From assembly GCA_016779205.1 (NCBI GenBank), contig JADHOC010000005.1:145839-209838 (forward strand): a DNA stretch of 64,000 bases, read 5' to 3'. Positions within the stretch are counted from its first letter, which is position 1; every line of letters starts with the position of its first letter. Shown here one piece after another: positions 36,255 to 45,487 of the stretch. The position numbers were made by a program, and so were the translations under genes. The stretch is from Planctomycetota bacterium (GTDB taxonomy: Bacteria > Planctomycetota > UBA1135 > GCA-002686595). The notes beneath the pieces were generated by a model. It searched no databases and had not been told where the DNA came from. It saw nothing but the letters and a program-made list of their open reading frames with translations.

Positions 36255-37330
36255 GCGTCCACCGTTCCCAGCGCCCGCACCGTGATCAGGTCCGTGCGTC
36301 CGTCGTCGAAGATCAACTCGATGCCCACCGGACCCGCGTGGAACACGGGGTCGAGGGCCCCGCTCTCGTCGAAGCGAACCTCCGTCGGGCCGCTCGCCAG
36401 GAATTCCGCGCTCTTGGGGAGGATGACCTCGTCCCCCACGGTGATGACCGAGAGCACCACGTCGTCCACACGCCCGGGGAAGCGCTGGCGGCCGCCGCCG
36501 AGGACGAGGGCGCCCTCGAGGCCCCAGATCGGACGCGTCTCCTCCCGCTCGGCCACGGGGACCCCGTCCGCGAGCGCGACCACGCGGCGACGGTCGTAGC
36601 GGAGCTCGATGGCCGTCCAGTGCCCGGGCTCGAGCACGCCGCCTCCGGAGCGGAGGCTGATGGTCTCCCCCTTCACGGGCCGACCGAGGCCGTCCTCCCG
36701 CTGGGTCGTGAGCTCGAAGGTCACCGAGCCATCGCTCTGCGCCTTGACCCTCACCACCTTGCCCAGGTCGACCACGTCCGCGTTCACGAAGGACACGGGG
36801 CGGAGCATCACCGAGAGGCGGAAGCCACTCCCCAGGTCGAAGATGGGGTCGGAGCTCAGGTCGATCTGCACCCTGGCCCCGCGCGGGCCCAGGTCGAGGT
36901 CGAGGGCCTTGCCGACGTAGCCCTCCTCCGAGAGGAAGGGTCCGGGGAAGCCGTCCGCGATGCCGTCCACCCCGCGGGCCCCCGCCAGGGACTGATCCTC
37001 GAAGCGCCAGGTCCCCGCCACGGTGAACGCCTCTGACCGCACCGCCTTGCGCTCGCGGTCGATCAGGATCCGCGCCGGAGCACCCCGCTCGATCGCGGTG
37101 TTCCGCGTCTGCCGGAGGGCGTTCGCCACCAGGCCACGGGCCGCGCCCCGACCTGGATCGAAGGACGCGAAGCTCCCGAGCCCCACCCCGAGGACGATGC
37201 CGATCAGGGTCATCACCAGCAGCAACTCGACAAGGGTGAACCCCCTCCCCCGCCGCCGGTCAGGGCGGCCTCCGCTCAGGCCAGGCCTGAGGGGCGCGGC
37301 GAGCGCGCGGCGGGCGGGTTCATTCCACAT
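36251..37330 (-). CDS. GspH-like pseudopilin fused to a LamG-like domain
   Basis: 359 residues. A basic leader of 30 residues ends in Gly30, then FTLVELLLVMTLIGIVLGVGLGSF, the type IV pilin signal with Glu5. The first globular part (ANALRQTRNTAIERGAPARILIDRERKAV) is the classical GspH/FimT segment. A concanavalin/LamG-like domain follows (about 125-305; GYVGKALDLDL, LSVMLRPVSF, GHWTAIELRYDRRRVVALADGVPV). The GspH-type C-terminal strands resume afterwards (GPVGIELIFDDGR). So the lectin-like domain is inserted inside the pseudopilin fold. GspH is normally about 170 residues. It lies between gspG and the K-like gene and overlaps the latter as ATGA. Confidence 0.82.
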   Translation of the reverse strand: MWNEPARRALAAPLRPGLSGGRPDRRRGRGFTLVELLLVMTLIGIVLGVGLGSFASFDPGRGAARGLVANALRQTRNTAIERGAPARILIDRERKAVRSEAFTVAGTWRFEDQSLAGARGVDGIADGFPGPFLSEEGYVGKALDLDLGPRGARVQIDLSSDPIFDLGSGFRLSVMLRPVSFVNADVVDLGKVVRVKAQSDGSVTFELTTQREDGLGRPVKGETISLRSGGGVLEPGHWTAIELRYDRRRVVALADGVPVAEREETRPIWGLEGALVLGGGRQRFPGRVDDVVLSVITVGDEVILPKSAEFLASGPTEVRFDESGALDPVFHAGPVGIELIFDDGRTDLITVRALGTVDA

Positions 37331-37351
37331 CGGTTCTGGGTCCGCCCGGGC

Positions 37352-38011
37352 TCAGCGCTTGAAGTTGCCGATGTCGTCCGCCGTCCCGAACATGCCGTCC
37401 GGTCCGGCCGAGATGAGCTGGAAGGTGTCCTGGCGATACGGCGAACCGGTGGTCGGGTTGATCGCGGCTGAGACCTTCTCCTCGATCCAGTCCCCCGCCT
37501 CCTCGCTGAAGGTCAGGTAGGTCCCGCCCTTGTCGTAGTCCCGGCGGTGCAGGTAGACGATCGGGTTGTCCCAGTGATCACAGAGCTCGAACACCTCGGA
37601 GCTCTGGAAGCGGGAGTGGGGCTTCTTGCTGTCGTCCCCGTCCGTGTTCCCCAGGCGGTCGTCGTAGTCGCCACCCGCCAGGTACGAGCCGTCGGCGGGC
37701 ATGAGCGCGATCAGGAGCGACTCCACGCCCATGTTCGTCTTGCTCGGCTTGGGGTCGAGCTTGCGGGGGAACGTCGACGGCGGGAAGTCGCCCTTCTCCC
37801 TCGCATACGCCGAGATCTCCGCCGACACCTGGTCGAGCCAGGTGCCCGTCATCTTGGAGTTGACCGCGTCCTTGGAGGAGAGCAGGTTCGGGATCAGGAA
37901 GGCGAAGAGCAGCGCCACGATGATGATCACCGCGAGCAGCTCGATCAGGGAGAAGCCCGCGCGAGCAGTGCTGGCGGTGCCGCGGCGCCGAAGGGTTCGA
38001 TGGTGCATCAT
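37352..38011 (-). CDS. gspG: Major pseudopilin GspG
   Basis: 219 residues. Signal ends at Gly19, then FSLIELLAVIIIVALLFAFLIPNLL with Glu at mature position 5. The C-terminal region (LCDHWDNPIVYLH, FQLISAGPDGMFGTADDIGNF) is the hallmark of GspG: the 'DxWGNPxxY' and 'SxGxDGxxGxxDDI' elements with the Asp-rich calcium loop. It is longer than the usual 140 residues, with a polar insertion (about 60-130). It should form the shaft of the pseudopilus. Two adjacent ATGs (38011, 38008) are possible starts. The upstream TPR gene ends 3 nt before it. Confidence 0.93.
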   Translation of the reverse strand: MMHHRTLRRRGTASTARAGFSLIELLAVIIIVALLFAFLIPNLLSSKDAVNSKMTGTWLDQVSAEISAYAREKGDFPPSTFPRKLDPKPSKTNMGVESLLIALMPADGSYLAGGDYDDRLGNTDGDDSKKPHSRFQSSEVFELCDHWDNPIVYLHRRDYDKGGTYLTFSEEAGDWIEEKVSAAINPTTGSPYRQDTFQLISAGPDGMFGTADDIGNFKR

Positions 38012-38014
38012 GGA

Positions 38015-40729
38015 TCAGCGCCTCCGGACGACCCGAGCGTCGTCCATCATCAGGTCTGCCCGGCGCCCCGCCTCGCCGCCCACGAAGACGCCGAAGTTGA
38101 TGGGCTGGCGCGAGGACGTGAGGCGGTCGCACTCCACGTTGGTGGCCACCGGCTCGCCGTCGATGTAGATGGTGAAGGTGGCGTCGAGGTCGTCCCCGAC
38201 CCGCTCGATCTCCACCCGGATGGGCTCGCCGATGGGCCACTCGGGCCCGACCAGCTGCTTGAAGGTCGCCTCCTCATCCGTGGGTGACTTCTGCACCCGG
38301 GCCTCGATCAGCCCGTCCCGGTTCCGGCACACCACCACCTCGGCGGTCACCTGGGCCTCGCCGCCCGGTCGGGCCCGCTCCGAGGAGATGAAGACCCCCG
38401 CGCGGGTACCCTTGGCCTTGGGCCCCACGGTCAGCACGCAGGAGAAGGCCAGGAAGCGATCGGGCGGCAGGGACCGGAAGGCGCGGGTGCGCCCGCCCCG
38501 GTCATTCTGGCCCTCGATGGCGATGCCCTCGTCCCGGATGTCCACCAGGGGGCCGAAGCCCTGGTCCAGGACCCAGCCGTTCCCGACCCGCCCGGGGGCG
38601 CGGTCGAAGCGGTCGAGCCAGACCTCCTTGGACTCGTGATCGACGATGCGCGCGCCCTGGGCGGTGGCGTAGACCGTGACCGCGTCCTCGTCGCCTGCGG
38701 CCCGCCGGTCGTCGACGATCTCGCTGAACAGGGTGATGGCCTCGGCGGAGTCCCCCGAGGCGTAGTTCCACCAGGCGACCCCTGCGCGGGCCGAGGCCAG
38801 CGCGGGCGAGAGCCGGCGCGCCTCGCCGAAGCAGATCTCGGCGCGGGCGAGGTCCTCCGCCTGCAGCGCGTTCCAGCCGCGCCGTGACCAGAGCGAGGCG
38901 CTCCCCTTCTCCACCGCGAGCGCGCGCTCGTAGTAACGCTCCGCGCCGGCGTGGTCGCCGGACGCCTGGAGCAGGGACCCCATGCACTCGAGGGCCGGCA
39001 CGAGGTCCAGCTCCACGTCGAGGGCCGCACGGTAGGCCGCGCGCGCCTCGAACTCGTCGCCGTCCTGCTCATAGAGGCGACCGCGCTGATAGAGGGTCCA
39101 GGGGTCCCCCGGCGCGGCGCGCAGCGCCTCATCGGCGAAGGTCACTGCCTCCTCGCGGTTGCCGGAGACCTCGGCCAGCCGGCTCATGGCGCGCAGGGCC
39201 TCGAAGCGACGGAAGGGGTCCGCGTCCAGGGCGAGCCCCAGGGTCTGGGCGGCCACCTCGAACTCTCCGGCGTCCATGGCGTAGAGCCCTGCGGCCAGGA
39301 GCACGTCGAAGCCGCCCTCCACGGGGGCCCCGTCGCCGCCGCCGAACCCCGCCCCCATGAGCGAGGACGCGTCGTCGGTGAAGCGCATGGCCGACAGGGT
39401 CCCGGCGGCCGCGACGGCCTGCAGGCCGACCTCGTTGGCCGCGTCGGCGCTCAGCGCCGTCCCGAAGGCCGCGACGGACTCGTCCATCTTGCCCGCGCCA
39501 AGGAGGGCCCCGGCGTAGGCGAGCCGGATCCGGACCCGCATGGCCCGCTCCTCCGGAGCCTTGGGCTCCCGGCGCACCGCCTCCTGGAGGTGCTCGAGCG
39601 CCTCGAGGGTGCGCCCCTCACGGACCAGGAAGCGCCCGTACCAGTAGCGCGCCTCCCAGTTGGTGCGCTCGATACGGAGGCCCTCGCGGAAGCTCGCCTC
39701 GGCGGCGTCCTTCATGCGCAGCTGACCGAGCAGGACGCCGAGGCGGGCGTGGATCGAGGCGTTGGTCTCGTGACCGCTCTCGAGCAGCGACCGGTAGGTG
39801 TCGTAGGCGTCCTCGAAGCGGAAGCCGAGCTGGTAGCAGGTGGCGAGGCCCATCCGGGGCCGCGCGTCGTCCTGGAGGTTGATCTGCTGGGCGCGCTGAT
39901 AGAGCGTCTCTGCCACCTCCAGCGCTCGGGGCGTCTCGTTGCGCTTGAGCAGGCAGGAGTCAGCGAACTGGAGCGCGGACTCGAACTCCCCGGGCTGGAG
40001 CGGGTCGCCGAAGCGGGCGAGCCCTACCTCGACCTCGGTCAGCGCGTTGTCCACGAGGCCGAACTCATCGACCCGCCCCGGCTCATAGGTGATCGGCGTC
40101 CGATAGAGGGGTGAGCCGGTCGCGGGGTTCACGGGCAGGAAGACCAGCTCGGGGTCGTCCAGGTCCGGGAGCTCGTAGCGGTTCTCGTTCAGGATCCGGC
40201 CGAACTCGAACTTGTTGGTGTAGATCCAGTCGTACTCCTTCTTGAGCCCGGCGATCTGCGCGGCGCGCGCCTCGGGGTCGTCAGAGAGCTCCGTGGTCAG
40301 CTCCCCGGAGGGCATCTCTTCGCCCTCCATCCCCGCCCCACCGCCGGCGACCGAGTCGAAGAGACCAGGCACCACGTTGGCGTTGGCGGGACGCTCCGGG
40401 CGACGGAGGAACTCGCCGTAGAGCGCCGGGATCGGCCCCCAGCCCGTGGGCGGCGCGAGGGCCGACATGGGCTCGAGGGGCGGGAGCACCACGCCCAGGG
40501 GCGGGAGCGACGACGTGGGCGACGGCGGCGAGAACAGGTCCCGATCCAGGGTCAATGAGCGCTCCCGGTCCGCCAGCGCCAGGTCGACGTCCGGGGCCTG
40601 GAGGCTCACGTACTCCTTGGGCTTGACCCTGGTGGAGCGCCTCCCGGACCCGGAGTCGGAGAGCATTGCGTTGAACTTCCAGCCCACGAAGGCGGCGAAG
40701 ATCAGGAAGACGATGGGCTCTTTGCGCAT
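38015..40729 (-). CDS. Membrane-anchored TPR protein with LamG-like C-terminal domain
   Basis: 904 residues. One membrane helix at about 5-24, a Pro-rich periplasmic linker with RDLFSPPSP (reminiscent of the GspC segment, weak), then many tetratricopeptide repeats (about 240-690; for example EASFREGLRIERTNWEARYWYGRFL). The last 200 residues form a beta-sandwich like the LamG/DUF1080 class (VWLDRFDRAPGRVGNGWVLD, IRVEIERVGDDLDATFTIYIDGE, FGVFVGGEAGRRADLMMDD). TPR scaffolds commonly hold pilotin or secretin parts. By position between PilO and GspG it probably belongs to the same machine (inference). The family as a whole is not one I can name. Confidence 0.78.
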   Translation of the reverse strand: MRKEPIVFLIFAAFVGWKFNAMLSDSGSGRRSTRVKPKEYVSLQAPDVDLALADRERSLTLDRDLFSPPSPTSSLPPLGVVLPPLEPMSALAPPTGWGPIPALYGEFLRRPERPANANVVPGLFDSVAGGGAGMEGEEMPSGELTTELSDDPEARAAQIAGLKKEYDWIYTNKFEFGRILNENRYELPDLDDPELVFLPVNPATGSPLYRTPITYEPGRVDEFGLVDNALTEVEVGLARFGDPLQPGEFESALQFADSCLLKRNETPRALEVAETLYQRAQQINLQDDARPRMGLATCYQLGFRFEDAYDTYRSLLESGHETNASIHARLGVLLGQLRMKDAAEASFREGLRIERTNWEARYWYGRFLVREGRTLEALEHLQEAVRREPKAPEERAMRVRIRLAYAGALLGAGKMDESVAAFGTALSADAANEVGLQAVAAAGTLSAMRFTDDASSLMGAGFGGGDGAPVEGGFDVLLAAGLYAMDAGEFEVAAQTLGLALDADPFRRFEALRAMSRLAEVSGNREEAVTFADEALRAAPGDPWTLYQRGRLYEQDGDEFEARAAYRAALDVELDLVPALECMGSLLQASGDHAGAERYYERALAVEKGSASLWSRRGWNALQAEDLARAEICFGEARRLSPALASARAGVAWWNYASGDSAEAITLFSEIVDDRRAAGDEDAVTVYATAQGARIVDHESKEVWLDRFDRAPGRVGNGWVLDQGFGPLVDIRDEGIAIEGQNDRGGRTRAFRSLPPDRFLAFSCVLTVGPKAKGTRAGVFISSERARPGGEAQVTAEVVVCRNRDGLIEARVQKSPTDEEATFKQLVGPEWPIGEPIRVEIERVGDDLDATFTIYIDGEPVATNVECDRLTSSRQPINFGVFVGGEAGRRADLMMDDARVVRRR

Positions 40730-40774
40730 CTAGCTCGACGGTTGGGGGTAGCGAATGGTCGGTGGGAGAGGCGC

Positions 40775-41581
40775 TCAGGCGTCCTCGTCGTCGGAGTCCT
40801 CGACCTCGTTCACACGAACGACGACGAAGGTGACCTTGGCCTGAACCTCGTCCGACTTGGACGTGGCGCGGCGCGCGTCGATCGAGTCGATCGGGAGCGC
40901 CTGCTGGCGCACCGAGGGGTCGCCGCCGGGATCCTCCGGCGTCTCGCAGGCGAGCAGCCAGCGGGCCACCGCGTACGGGCTCGCGACGATATCCACCGCG
41001 ACCTTGGTCTTCTCGATGGACCCAAGGCCCCGCCGCGCGGTGAACGCGGGGTCGAGCTTGATGTCCACGCTGCGGACCTGCTTCACCCCGGACTCGACGG
41101 CGAGCACGAGCACGCGCTCGAGGAGGTCGAGGGCGTGGAGGTTGCGCTCGATGGCGTCGACGTTGTTGGTCTCGAGTCGCTCGAGGTCGAGGCCCTCGGG
41201 CAAGCGGGCACGGCGGCGGCTGGCCAGGTCCTCGACCCGGTTGCGCACCTGGTCCACCGAGGACATGTAGACGTTCCGCGCGGAGCCCGCGCGGCCCTCC
41301 AGGTCGAACTCGGGGCGCGGGGTGAAGGCCACCGCCGCGGTGAGCGTCTCGAAGCTCTTCAGCAGCGCGTCGTTCTCGCCCTGGGCGACCTCCCGGTCGT
41401 CGGCGGTGAACATCTCCGTGTTGAGCTTGCGGCGCGCCTGGGAGTTGCTTCGATTGATGTTGTCAATGTCCCCCGCGTACACGCCCTCGACCACGAAGTA
41501 CCCGATGAGGAAGACGAGGAACCCCGACCCCACCGTGGTGATGAAGCGCTTGTTCTCCTGCCAGATGTCATTCAGATCCAT
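40775..41581 (-). CDS. PilO/GspM-like inner-membrane assembly protein
   Basis: 268 residues. A short cytoplasmic N-terminus, one membrane helix (about 15-35, ITTVGSGFLVFLIGYFVVEG), a coiled-coil segment and a small alpha/beta periplasmic domain (VRSVDIKLDP, VAVDIVASPYAVARWLLAC) match the PilO/GspM plan. These proteins pair with PilN/GspL to build the inner-membrane platform. The gene starts 14 nt inside the PilM-PilN fusion gene, as expected for coupled N-O synthesis. Sequence similarity to PilO is weak by eye, so the call rests on order and architecture. Confidence 0.72.
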   Translation of the reverse strand: MDLNDIWQENKRFITTVGSGFLVFLIGYFVVEGVYAGDIDNINRSNSQARRKLNTEMFTADDREVAQGENDALLKSFETLTAAVAFTPRPEFDLEGRAGSARNVYMSSVDQVRNRVEDLASRRRARLPEGLDLERLETNNVDAIERNLHALDLLERVLVLAVESGVKQVRSVDIKLDPAFTARRGLGSIEKTKVAVDIVASPYAVARWLLACETPEDPGGDPSVRQQALPIDSIDARRATSKSDEVQAKVTFVVVRVNEVEDSDDEDA

Positions 41582-43208
41582 CGTCGTCCTCCCCGGTCTC
41601 CTCCAGCGCGCCCGCGAAGGACGTCATCTCGATCTTGAACTTGTTGCGGTCGATGGACGGGTTCAGCGCGGCGTACGGCATGGTCTCCTCGAGCTCGGCC
41701 AGTAGCTGCTGGAACTGCGCGGTCGGTGACTGCACGCCGTCCCTCGCCTGCCCCTGGATGGAGAGGATGGGGCGCTCGTTCCCGCGCTCGACCCGGAGCT
41801 CACTGTCGGTCCCGAAGGCGCTCTCCACCCGGGTGATCCAGAAGTCCCCGGGCAGGCTGTCATCCAGGAAGGCCACCGCGCGAGCCAGCTGCTCGCCGGA
41901 CCCCGCGATGCTCTGGAGCGCCGTGGTCTCGGCCACCAGGCGGGCGTTCTCCGCCACCAGGGCCTCGGTCTCGGAGTGAATGTCCCGCGCCCGCGCCACC
42001 ACCGACGCCAGCCCGCGGTTCTCACCGGTCAACCGATCGAGCTTGGCGTTGAGGTAGGTCACCCGGTAGCCCAGGAAGGCCACCGCCAGCACGGCCGCGG
42101 CGATGAGCCAGATCGTCCCGCCGAGGAACGCCCGCTTCTTCGCGAGGGCCTCGGGCACGATCTCGAGGGAGTAGGCCTCGGGATCCGAGGCCATGGTCGC
42201 CATACCGAGGGCGACCACGGACTCGAGCTGGTGGGCGGCGAGTCGGTCGGCGGCCTCGGGATCGAGGGCCGAGGTGTCCACCACGCGGAAGGGGTCGAAC
42301 AGCTCGACGGGGACCCCCATGCCGGCGGACAGGTAGCGAGGCAGCCCGCGCAGGGCCGCGCCGCCGCCGCAGAGCAGGACGCGGTCGACCTTGAGGCCCG
42401 TGAGCTTCACCTGCGACTTGCAGAACATGACCGCGCTCTGGAGCAGCGAGGTCAGCTGCCCCGCAGCGGCCATGACGGCACGCGTGGCCTTCTCTCCCTC
42501 CGGAGTCGCGTGGCGCGCCCCGGGGGTCAGGTCCACGTGGTCGATCTTGGTGGCCTCGGCCCGGGCCGGTGAGAGCTGCAGGCGCTGGACGAGGGCCTCG
42601 TCAAAGAGCCCAGAGCCCCCGGTCAGGTTCCTGGCGAAGACCAGGTCCGCGCCGCGGACCAGCACCACGTCGGTGGTCTCATGGCCGATGTTCGCCAGCA
42701 GCACCGTGTCGTCTTCCACCACGCCGTAGCGGACGAAGGCGTTGTAGAGGCCGATGGAGGCCGGCGAGAACGCCTCGACGCTCCCCCCCGCGACCTCCAC
42801 GCCGTCGGAGTGCCCCTCGAGCAGGGACTCCCGCGCCATGGCGAGCAGCACCACGTCCTCACCCTCGATCTCGGGGGGCCGCGGGAGCAGGTTGAAGTCC
42901 GAGGCCACCTCGGCGCCGGACTGATCCCCGATCTCCTGGACCTCGAAGCGCATGAGGTTGCGCAGCTGCCAGTCCGGGACGCCGGGCACGCGCGTGTAAC
43001 GCACGTTCACCTCGCGGCCCGAGGCAGCGATCCGGGTCGCGCCCAGCTTGAAGTCCGCCTGCAGCGACGCCCAGCCCGAGTCCACGGTGCCGAGGTCGTT
43101 CTCGCCGGCGGCGTAGTTGGAGACATGGAACGTCCCCCCCTTCCACGCGCCGCGGATCGCGACAGCGGAACGCGCCCCGACGTCTGCTCCTGTACTTGTC
43201 TTCGCCAT
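41568..43208 (-). CDS. PilM-PilN fusion (GspL-like) assembly platform protein
   Basis: 546 residues. The first 350 form a PilM/actin-ATPase-like domain: LLANIGHETTDVVLVRGADLVFARNL is the phosphate-2 region and VLLCGGGAALRGLPRYLSAG the adenosine region. The N-terminal phosphate-1 motif of PilM (usually IGIDIGS) is missing, reading VGARSAVAIRGAW. One membrane helix (about 361-383) and a PilN-like coiled coil and ferredoxin-like periplasmic domain follow (about 384-546). So PilM and PilN are one polypeptide, as in GspL. Its ATG shares a base with the FHA gene stop (TGATG). It would bridge the cytoplasmic motor and the periplasmic platform. Loss of the phosphate loop makes ATP hydrolysis doubtful. 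Confidence 0.85.
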   Translation of the reverse strand: MAKTSTGADVGARSAVAIRGAWKGGTFHVSNYAAGENDLGTVDSGWASLQADFKLGATRIAASGREVNVRYTRVPGVPDWQLRNLMRFEVQEIGDQSGAEVASDFNLLPRPPEIEGEDVVLLAMARESLLEGHSDGVEVAGGSVEAFSPASIGLYNAFVRYGVVEDDTVLLANIGHETTDVVLVRGADLVFARNLTGGSGLFDEALVQRLQLSPARAEATKIDHVDLTPGARHATPEGEKATRAVMAAAGQLTSLLQSAVMFCKSQVKLTGLKVDRVLLCGGGAALRGLPRYLSAGMGVPVELFDPFRVVDTSALDPEAADRLAAHQLESVVALGMATMASDPEAYSLEIVPEALAKKRAFLGGTIWLIAAAVLAVAFLGYRVTYLNAKLDRLTGENRGLASVVARARDIHSETEALVAENARLVAETTALQSIAGSGEQLARAVAFLDDSLPGDFWITRVESAFGTDSELRVERGNERPILSIQGQARDGVQSPTAQFQQLLAELEETMPYAALNPSIDRNKFKIEMTSFAGALEETGEDDDGSE

Positions 43209-45370
43209 CAGCGCTCCTCTCCTTCCCCGGACCCGAGGCCCGCGGCGTATTCGTCCAGGCGCTTCACCAGGTCGACAGCGCCGTCATTCTTGAGCACCGT
43301 CGAGATCGCCTCGAGTCGCTGGCGCTCGAAGCGGTCGCTCTCCCCGAGCAGGCTCGCGAGCTCGGCCTCGATCTGGCCTGCGAACTCCCGAAACTGCGCC
43401 TCGGCCTCACCGGCTCCCTCGTACTCCTTGGCGAGGGAGAGCGCGTGCGCGAGCTTCTCCTCGAAGATGCCGGAGAGCCCGAAGAAGCGGGCACGCTCGA
43501 GCTCGCCCTCCAGCTCCTTCAGGGAGGCGCGGGCCTCGGCGCCGAGCTCGGCCTGGGCCACGATGGCGCGGTCCACGAGCCCCGCGTCGAAGGGCACGGT
43601 GCTCAGGAGGGTCTGCCACGTGGCGAGCGCCGCACCGCGGCTCCCGCGCTTGCGAAGCTCCCCCGCCTGGCGGGCCAGCCGCTCGGCCTGGATGCGCTCG
43701 TCGGAGAACTCCACCTGGACCTTGAGGGTCACGCCGGCGGGGACGCTCGCCCGCAGGACGGCGTCATCCCCCGAGGGCTTCGAGGAGAACCGCAGGGGCT
43801 CACTGCACGAGATCCGGACGAGGCCGGCGTCGGCTCCCAGGAGGAGGTCGGTGGCCTCGGAGAGCTCGAAGGAGGTCCCGTGCGCCACGTACCCGGCGGC
43901 CCCGAGGGTCGCGAGTCCCGTGGAGACGAGCTCCCCTTCGGCGCGCAGGACGAGCTCACCCGCCTCCTTGGGGGCGAGCTCCCACGTCCCGTCGCCTCCC
44001 CCGAGGGTGATCCCCACGCAATCCTGGGCCGCGCCAGCGCGGAGGATCCGCAGGGAGGAGACCCGCGGCTGATCCAGCGCAGAGAGCGAGACGGCGAGGG
44101 TCTCCCCGTCCGCCGCCATGCCCGCGATCGCCATGGACCACTCGTCATGTTCGCGGAGGCGCAGCCCCGCGGCGTCCGCTGGAAGCAGCGCCACGTCGTC
44201 CACGTCGAGGACGCTGGACTCCACGTCGCCGGCGTCGTCCTCGGGGCGCGGGGCGCCGCTGCCGTCGCCGCGCACCACGACGCTTGCCCGGTCCAACCCG
44301 CGCGGCGCGGTGCCCTTCAGCACCAGCTCCGTCCAGTCCTCGCTCCCCGGGAGCGCCTCGGACCACACCGTGACCGAGGGGCTCTCCTCGCCGGTGCCGG
44401 AGAACCGGAGCCCGAGCCTCGCGGCCGCACCCTGGTCGCCACGGACCTGGGCCACCGCCTGGACGCTCCGTGACGCGGCGCTGAGTCGAATGGGGTCGGA
44501 GGCGATGACCGCCACATCGCCACCGAAGAGCTCCGTGCGGATCCCGTTCCGTCCGCTCCGACGGGCGGCGCGCGAGGGATCCCAGAGGCCGGCGCGCGTC
44601 TCGTCGACGGTCCAGCCCTCGGACTTCTCGAAGGAGTAGCCCGCGCGAATCAGGTTGCCGGGGACCTCGGCCACCGCCATGGAGTTGCCCGAGGCCCGTG
44701 AGCCTTCGTCGGCCTTCTGGCCCATCCACCACCAGGCGCCGGCGCCAGCGAGGGCGAGGACCACCACGAGGATCGGCCCCAGCTTCGAGCTCTTGCGCGA
44801 CCGCGCGAGGTCATCGGCCGTGATGACGAGGGACTCTTCCTGCTCCTCGGGCATCTCCATCGGGACCGGCGAGGGCACCGGAGCGGGCGCCGGGGGCGCC
44901 GCGGCCGGCATGGCCCGGGGGGCGGGTGCAGGGGCGGGCGCGGGGGCCGCCCGGCGCGTGGGCATCGGGGCGGCGGCCGGCTCCTCGAGCACCAGCTCCT
45001 CGGGCTCCTCCAGCATCAGCTCCTCGCCGCCGAACCCGCCGGGGTCCGGGGCCCCCTGGGCCTGATCCAGCAGTGTGAACTCCACCGCGCCCAGGGCGAA
45101 CCGCCCGAGGTGCTGCAAGCCGGACTCGGACACCTTCTGACCGCCCACGAGGGTGCCGTTGGTGCTCCCGAGGTCACGGATCGTGACGCCCGCCGCGCTG
45201 ACGATGACCTCCGCGTGCTTGCCCGAGACCGAGCCATCGGTCACCTGCAGGGAGTTCCCTGGCCGCCGTCCGACGGTGAATACGCCGCCCGCGGCGGCGT
45301 CGACGAGGATCGGGACGACCTCACCGCGGCGCTCGCCGGTCTCGAAGCGCAGGGCGTACTGATAGTCCAT
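43208..45370 (-). CDS. FHA-domain transmembrane protein
   Basis: 720 residues. N-terminal forkhead-associated domain (about 5-105) with GRRPGNSLQV, SGKHAEV and DLGSTNGT, the phosphothreonine-binding loops. A Pro/Ala-rich linker (about 110-190), a membrane helix (about 198-218, LGPILVVVLALAGAGAWWWM) and a large periplasmic region follow. That region has a beta-sandwich part (about 225-550) and a helical coiled-coil end. It is the first gene of the pseudopilus operon, so phosphoprotein sensing is linked to it. FHA proteins commonly bind Ser/Thr-kinase substrates, and a soluble kinase lies 3.2 kb upstream. A minus-strand TAACCT (45452-45447) may be a -10 hexamer 77 nt upstream of the start. Confidence 0.85.
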   Translation of the reverse strand: MDYQYALRFETGERRGEVVPILVDAAAGGVFTVGRRPGNSLQVTDGSVSGKHAEVIVSAAGVTIRDLGSTNGTLVGGQKVSESGLQHLGRFALGAVEFTLLDQAQGAPDPGGFGGEELMLEEPEELVLEEPAAAPMPTRRAAPAPAPAPAPRAMPAAAPPAPAPVPSPVPMEMPEEQEESLVITADDLARSRKSSKLGPILVVVLALAGAGAWWWMGQKADEGSRASGNSMAVAEVPGNLIRAGYSFEKSEGWTVDETRAGLWDPSRAARRSGRNGIRTELFGGDVAVIASDPIRLSAASRSVQAVAQVRGDQGAAARLGLRFSGTGEESPSVTVWSEALPGSEDWTELVLKGTAPRGLDRASVVVRGDGSGAPRPEDDAGDVESSVLDVDDVALLPADAAGLRLREHDEWSMAIAGMAADGETLAVSLSALDQPRVSSLRILRAGAAQDCVGITLGGGDGTWELAPKEAGELVLRAEGELVSTGLATLGAAGYVAHGTSFELSEATDLLLGADAGLVRISCSEPLRFSSKPSGDDAVLRASVPAGVTLKVQVEFSDERIQAERLARQAGELRKRGSRGAALATWQTLLSTVPFDAGLVDRAIVAQAELGAEARASLKELEGELERARFFGLSGIFEEKLAHALSLAKEYEGAGEAEAQFREFAGQIEAELASLLGESDRFERQRLEAISTVLKNDGAVDLVKRLDEYAAGLGSGEGEER

Positions 45371-45487
45371 GTGGGGGTTCTGGGCTCAGGAGAGCGGGTC
45401 GAAGCGGGGGAGCGGCCTGGCACGGGCCTATCTCCAGGGGCCGTACAGGTTACCCGCCAGCCCCCGCCGCCTCACGATCTCCTTGGG

